A stretch of DNA of 64,000 nt from Thalassospira profundimaris (GTDB lineage Bacteria > Pseudomonadota > Alphaproteobacteria > Rhodospirillales > Thalassospiraceae). The stretch spans positions 124,001-188,000 of the forward strand of contig NZ_JPWI01000006.1 of assembly GCF_003326795.1 (NCBI RefSeq), given 5' to 3'. This document shows, in pieces, positions 62,755 to 64,000 of this stretch. Every line of letters begins with the position of its first letter. The first letter of the stretch is position 1. The translations under genes and the position numbers were made by a program. Under the pieces are notes generated by a model. That model was given only the letters and a program-made list of their open reading frames with translations, ran no database searches and was not told the origin of the DNA.

Positions 62755-64000
62755 AATACATAACGTCGAAGGCATGGACCCCGGGCATCTGTTCCATCGT
62801 ATGGCGGATTTGCATCAGGGCGTGATGCAGGGTCGGGGTGTCAGGCGCGCCGCCAAGGCAGATGCGGATGGCATTCGGGCGGGGAACCTTGACCGTCATG
62901 AACGGGTCGGAAATCGTGACGGCAATGCCGTTTTTACGCAATTCCGAGGCGAACCATTCTTCCTGCCAGTGGGCCGGAATTCGAACCCAGGCGCTGAGCG
63001 ATGTCGGGTGATGACGGACAACTGCACTTCCCAAAACCTCTGCGACAAGGGCCTGTCTTTCGCGCATCAGGGCACGCTGGACCGTAACGGCCTGTTCGAC
63101 GGTTCCATCGGCAATCCAGCGTGCCCCGATCTCTGCCATCAATGGAGTCCCCATCCATCCGGTGACACGCAAAACGCTGCTGGCACGAATCGAAAGGTGC
63201 TGTGGCACGGTCAGAAAACCGGTTCTAAGGCCGGGCATGACGATCTTGGTCAGGCTTGAAACATGGAAACCGAGCTTGGGCAGGAAGCTTGTGATGGGCG
63301 GCAGGTTCTGTTCCAGAAGCGGGCGATAGACGTCGTCTTCAATCACATAGACACCGTAATGTTCGGCAATCTCGGCAATCTTTTTACGGCGTTCAAGCCC
63401 CATCAGACAGTTGGTCGGATTGGTGAAAACCGGTGTGACGACAAGCGCACGGATCTGTCGATGCTGACATTCCCGTTCAAAGGCGTCAGGCAGGATGCCC
63501 TCGTCATCGGTTGGCAGGGCACCAAGCTTGAAGCGCAGGATACTGGCCGTTCCGATCACGCCATGATCGGTCAGGCTTTCGGTCAGGACAACATCATCAG
63601 GCTGCACAACTGTGGCAAGGGCCGTAAAGACGCCCTGTGCCGCGCCGTTGGTCACCAGCAGGTTGGGAATGGCAACATCAACGCCATATCCGGCAAGCCA
63701 TGTGCGGCCGATTTCACGGTGATATTCGAAACCGGCAACCGGTCGGCAGCTTTCCATCCAGCCATGATGGGGCTCTTCGGCAAGGCGTGCGTGGACCTGG
63801 CGTGACAGGTCATTGTGAAAATCGGTATAGGCCGCGCGCACGATCGAAAGATCGATCAGGTCAGGCTGGCGGCTATCAAGAATGAAGGTCGAAGCCCGGT
63901 CGGTCAGGCGGGCCTGAACAAAGGTCCCGCGTCGCCGTTCGGAGCGCAAATAGCCCTGTCTTTCGACTTCCTTATAGGCTGCACTTACTGTCTGGACGCT
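62753..64000 (-). CDS. enuR: MocR/GntR-type regulator of ectoine catabolism, 5' end outside window
   Basis: The frame is open to the window edge. The part present covers the end of the GntR winged helix (VSAAYKEVERQGYL...RRRGTF) and the whole aminotransferase-fold domain (PDLIDLSIVRAAYTDFH...LVTNGAAQGVFTALATVVQP; PLP Lys in SSLTKIVMPGLRTGF). EnuR binds N-acetyl-diaminobutyrate through PLP and represses ueh-eut genes until ectoine breakdown starts. It is in the same direction as the operon. The N-terminal DNA-binding residues lie beyond the window. Confidence 0.9.
   Translation of the reverse strand, partial: SVQTVSAAYKEVERQGYLRSERRRGTFVQARLTDRASTFILDSRQPDLIDLSIVRAAYTDFHNDLSRQVHARLAEEPHHGWMESCRPVAGFEYHREIGRTWLAGYGVDVAIPNLLVTNGAAQGVFTALATVVQPDDVVLTESLTDHGVIGTASILRFKLGALPTDDEGILPDAFERECQHRQIRALVVTPVFTNPTNCLMGLERRKKIAEIAEHYGVYVIEDDVYRPLLEQNLPPITSFLPKLGFHVSSLTKIVMPGLRTGFLTVPQHLSIRASSVLRVTGWMGTPLMAEIGARWIADGTVEQAVTVQRALMRERQALVAEVLGSAVVRHHPTSLSAWVRIPAHWQEEWFASELRKNGIAVTISDPFMTVKVPRPNAIRICLGGAPDTPTLHHALMQIRHTMEQMPGVHAFDVMY

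Noticed and set aside
1..64000. CRISPR arrays, tRNA or rRNA genes, insertion sequences, prophage genes
   Set aside because: I saw no regularly spaced repeats, transposase or integrase motifs, phage proteins, cloverleaf-like tRNA sequence with conserved T-loop, or rRNA stretches.

Overview
The window looks like a chromosomal stretch from a marine or halotolerant alphaproteobacterium, most like Rhodospirillales such as Thalassospira. This is inferred from the moderate GC content, dense TRAP and ABC uptake systems, ectoine catabolism, the carboxyspermidine route and overall gene style; no rRNA or marker gene confirms it. There is no sign of phage, IS elements, CRISPR, tRNA or rRNA. Nearly everything is small-molecule uptake and catabolism, laid out as about ten self-contained loci, each with its own regulator.

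Layout. (1) 1-1040: end of a branched-chain-type ABC operon (LivG tail, LivF). (2) 1135-6072: AsnC-type regulator divergent from the complete homogentisate route hppD-hmgA-fahA-maiA (4-hydroxyphenylpyruvate to fumarate and acetoacetate). (3) 6085-15288: gamma-glutamyltransferase family enzyme, GntR regulator and SnoaL-like protein, then a branched-chain-type ABC importer in which LivM, LivG and LivF are one 854-residue polypeptide, and a cytosine-deaminase-like amidohydrolase. A 12-bp palindrome is shared by two promoters here. (4) 15353-22049: a ydcSTUV-patD-like polyamine/aminobutyraldehyde locus with a LysR regulator. (5) 22125-28579: two-component system and a Tat-exported molybdenum hydroxylase (IorA/IorB type) with its XdhC and MocA-type maturation factors.

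(6) 28871-36414: TRAP transporter, DapA-like aldolase/lyase and FAD-linked D-2-hydroxyacid dehydrogenase on the minus strand, divergent from an XRE-cupin regulator and an FMN-linked L-2-hydroxyacid dehydrogenase. The dctM of this TRAP system carries a clean in-frame stop. (7) 36543-40217: DUF1127 protein, Lrp regulator, and the carboxyspermidine pair (nspC plus dehydrogenase), preceded by a possible 20-codon leader peptide. (8) 40656-48471: VOC protein, LacI regulator and a sugar ABC operon with a TIM-barrel isomerase and a Gfo/Idh/MocA dehydrogenase; matching LacI-type operators lie in the promoter and across the start codon of the binding-protein gene. (9) 48882-54983: D-2-hydroxyacid dehydrogenase, a complete TRAP system, an amidase and a 61-residue membrane protein. 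(10) 54985-64000: ectoine/hydroxyectoine utilisation genes enuR (cut by the window end), uehB, uehC, eutA, eutB, eutC, eutD/doeA, eutE/doeB and an AsnC/doeX regulator, with no uehA binding-protein gene where it is expected.

A recurring architectural feature is a strong stem-loop directly after every one of the five solute-binding-protein genes, which fits differential expression of binding protein over the rest of the transporter. Functions assigned to families are supported by visible motifs; substrates of most transporters are inference only.
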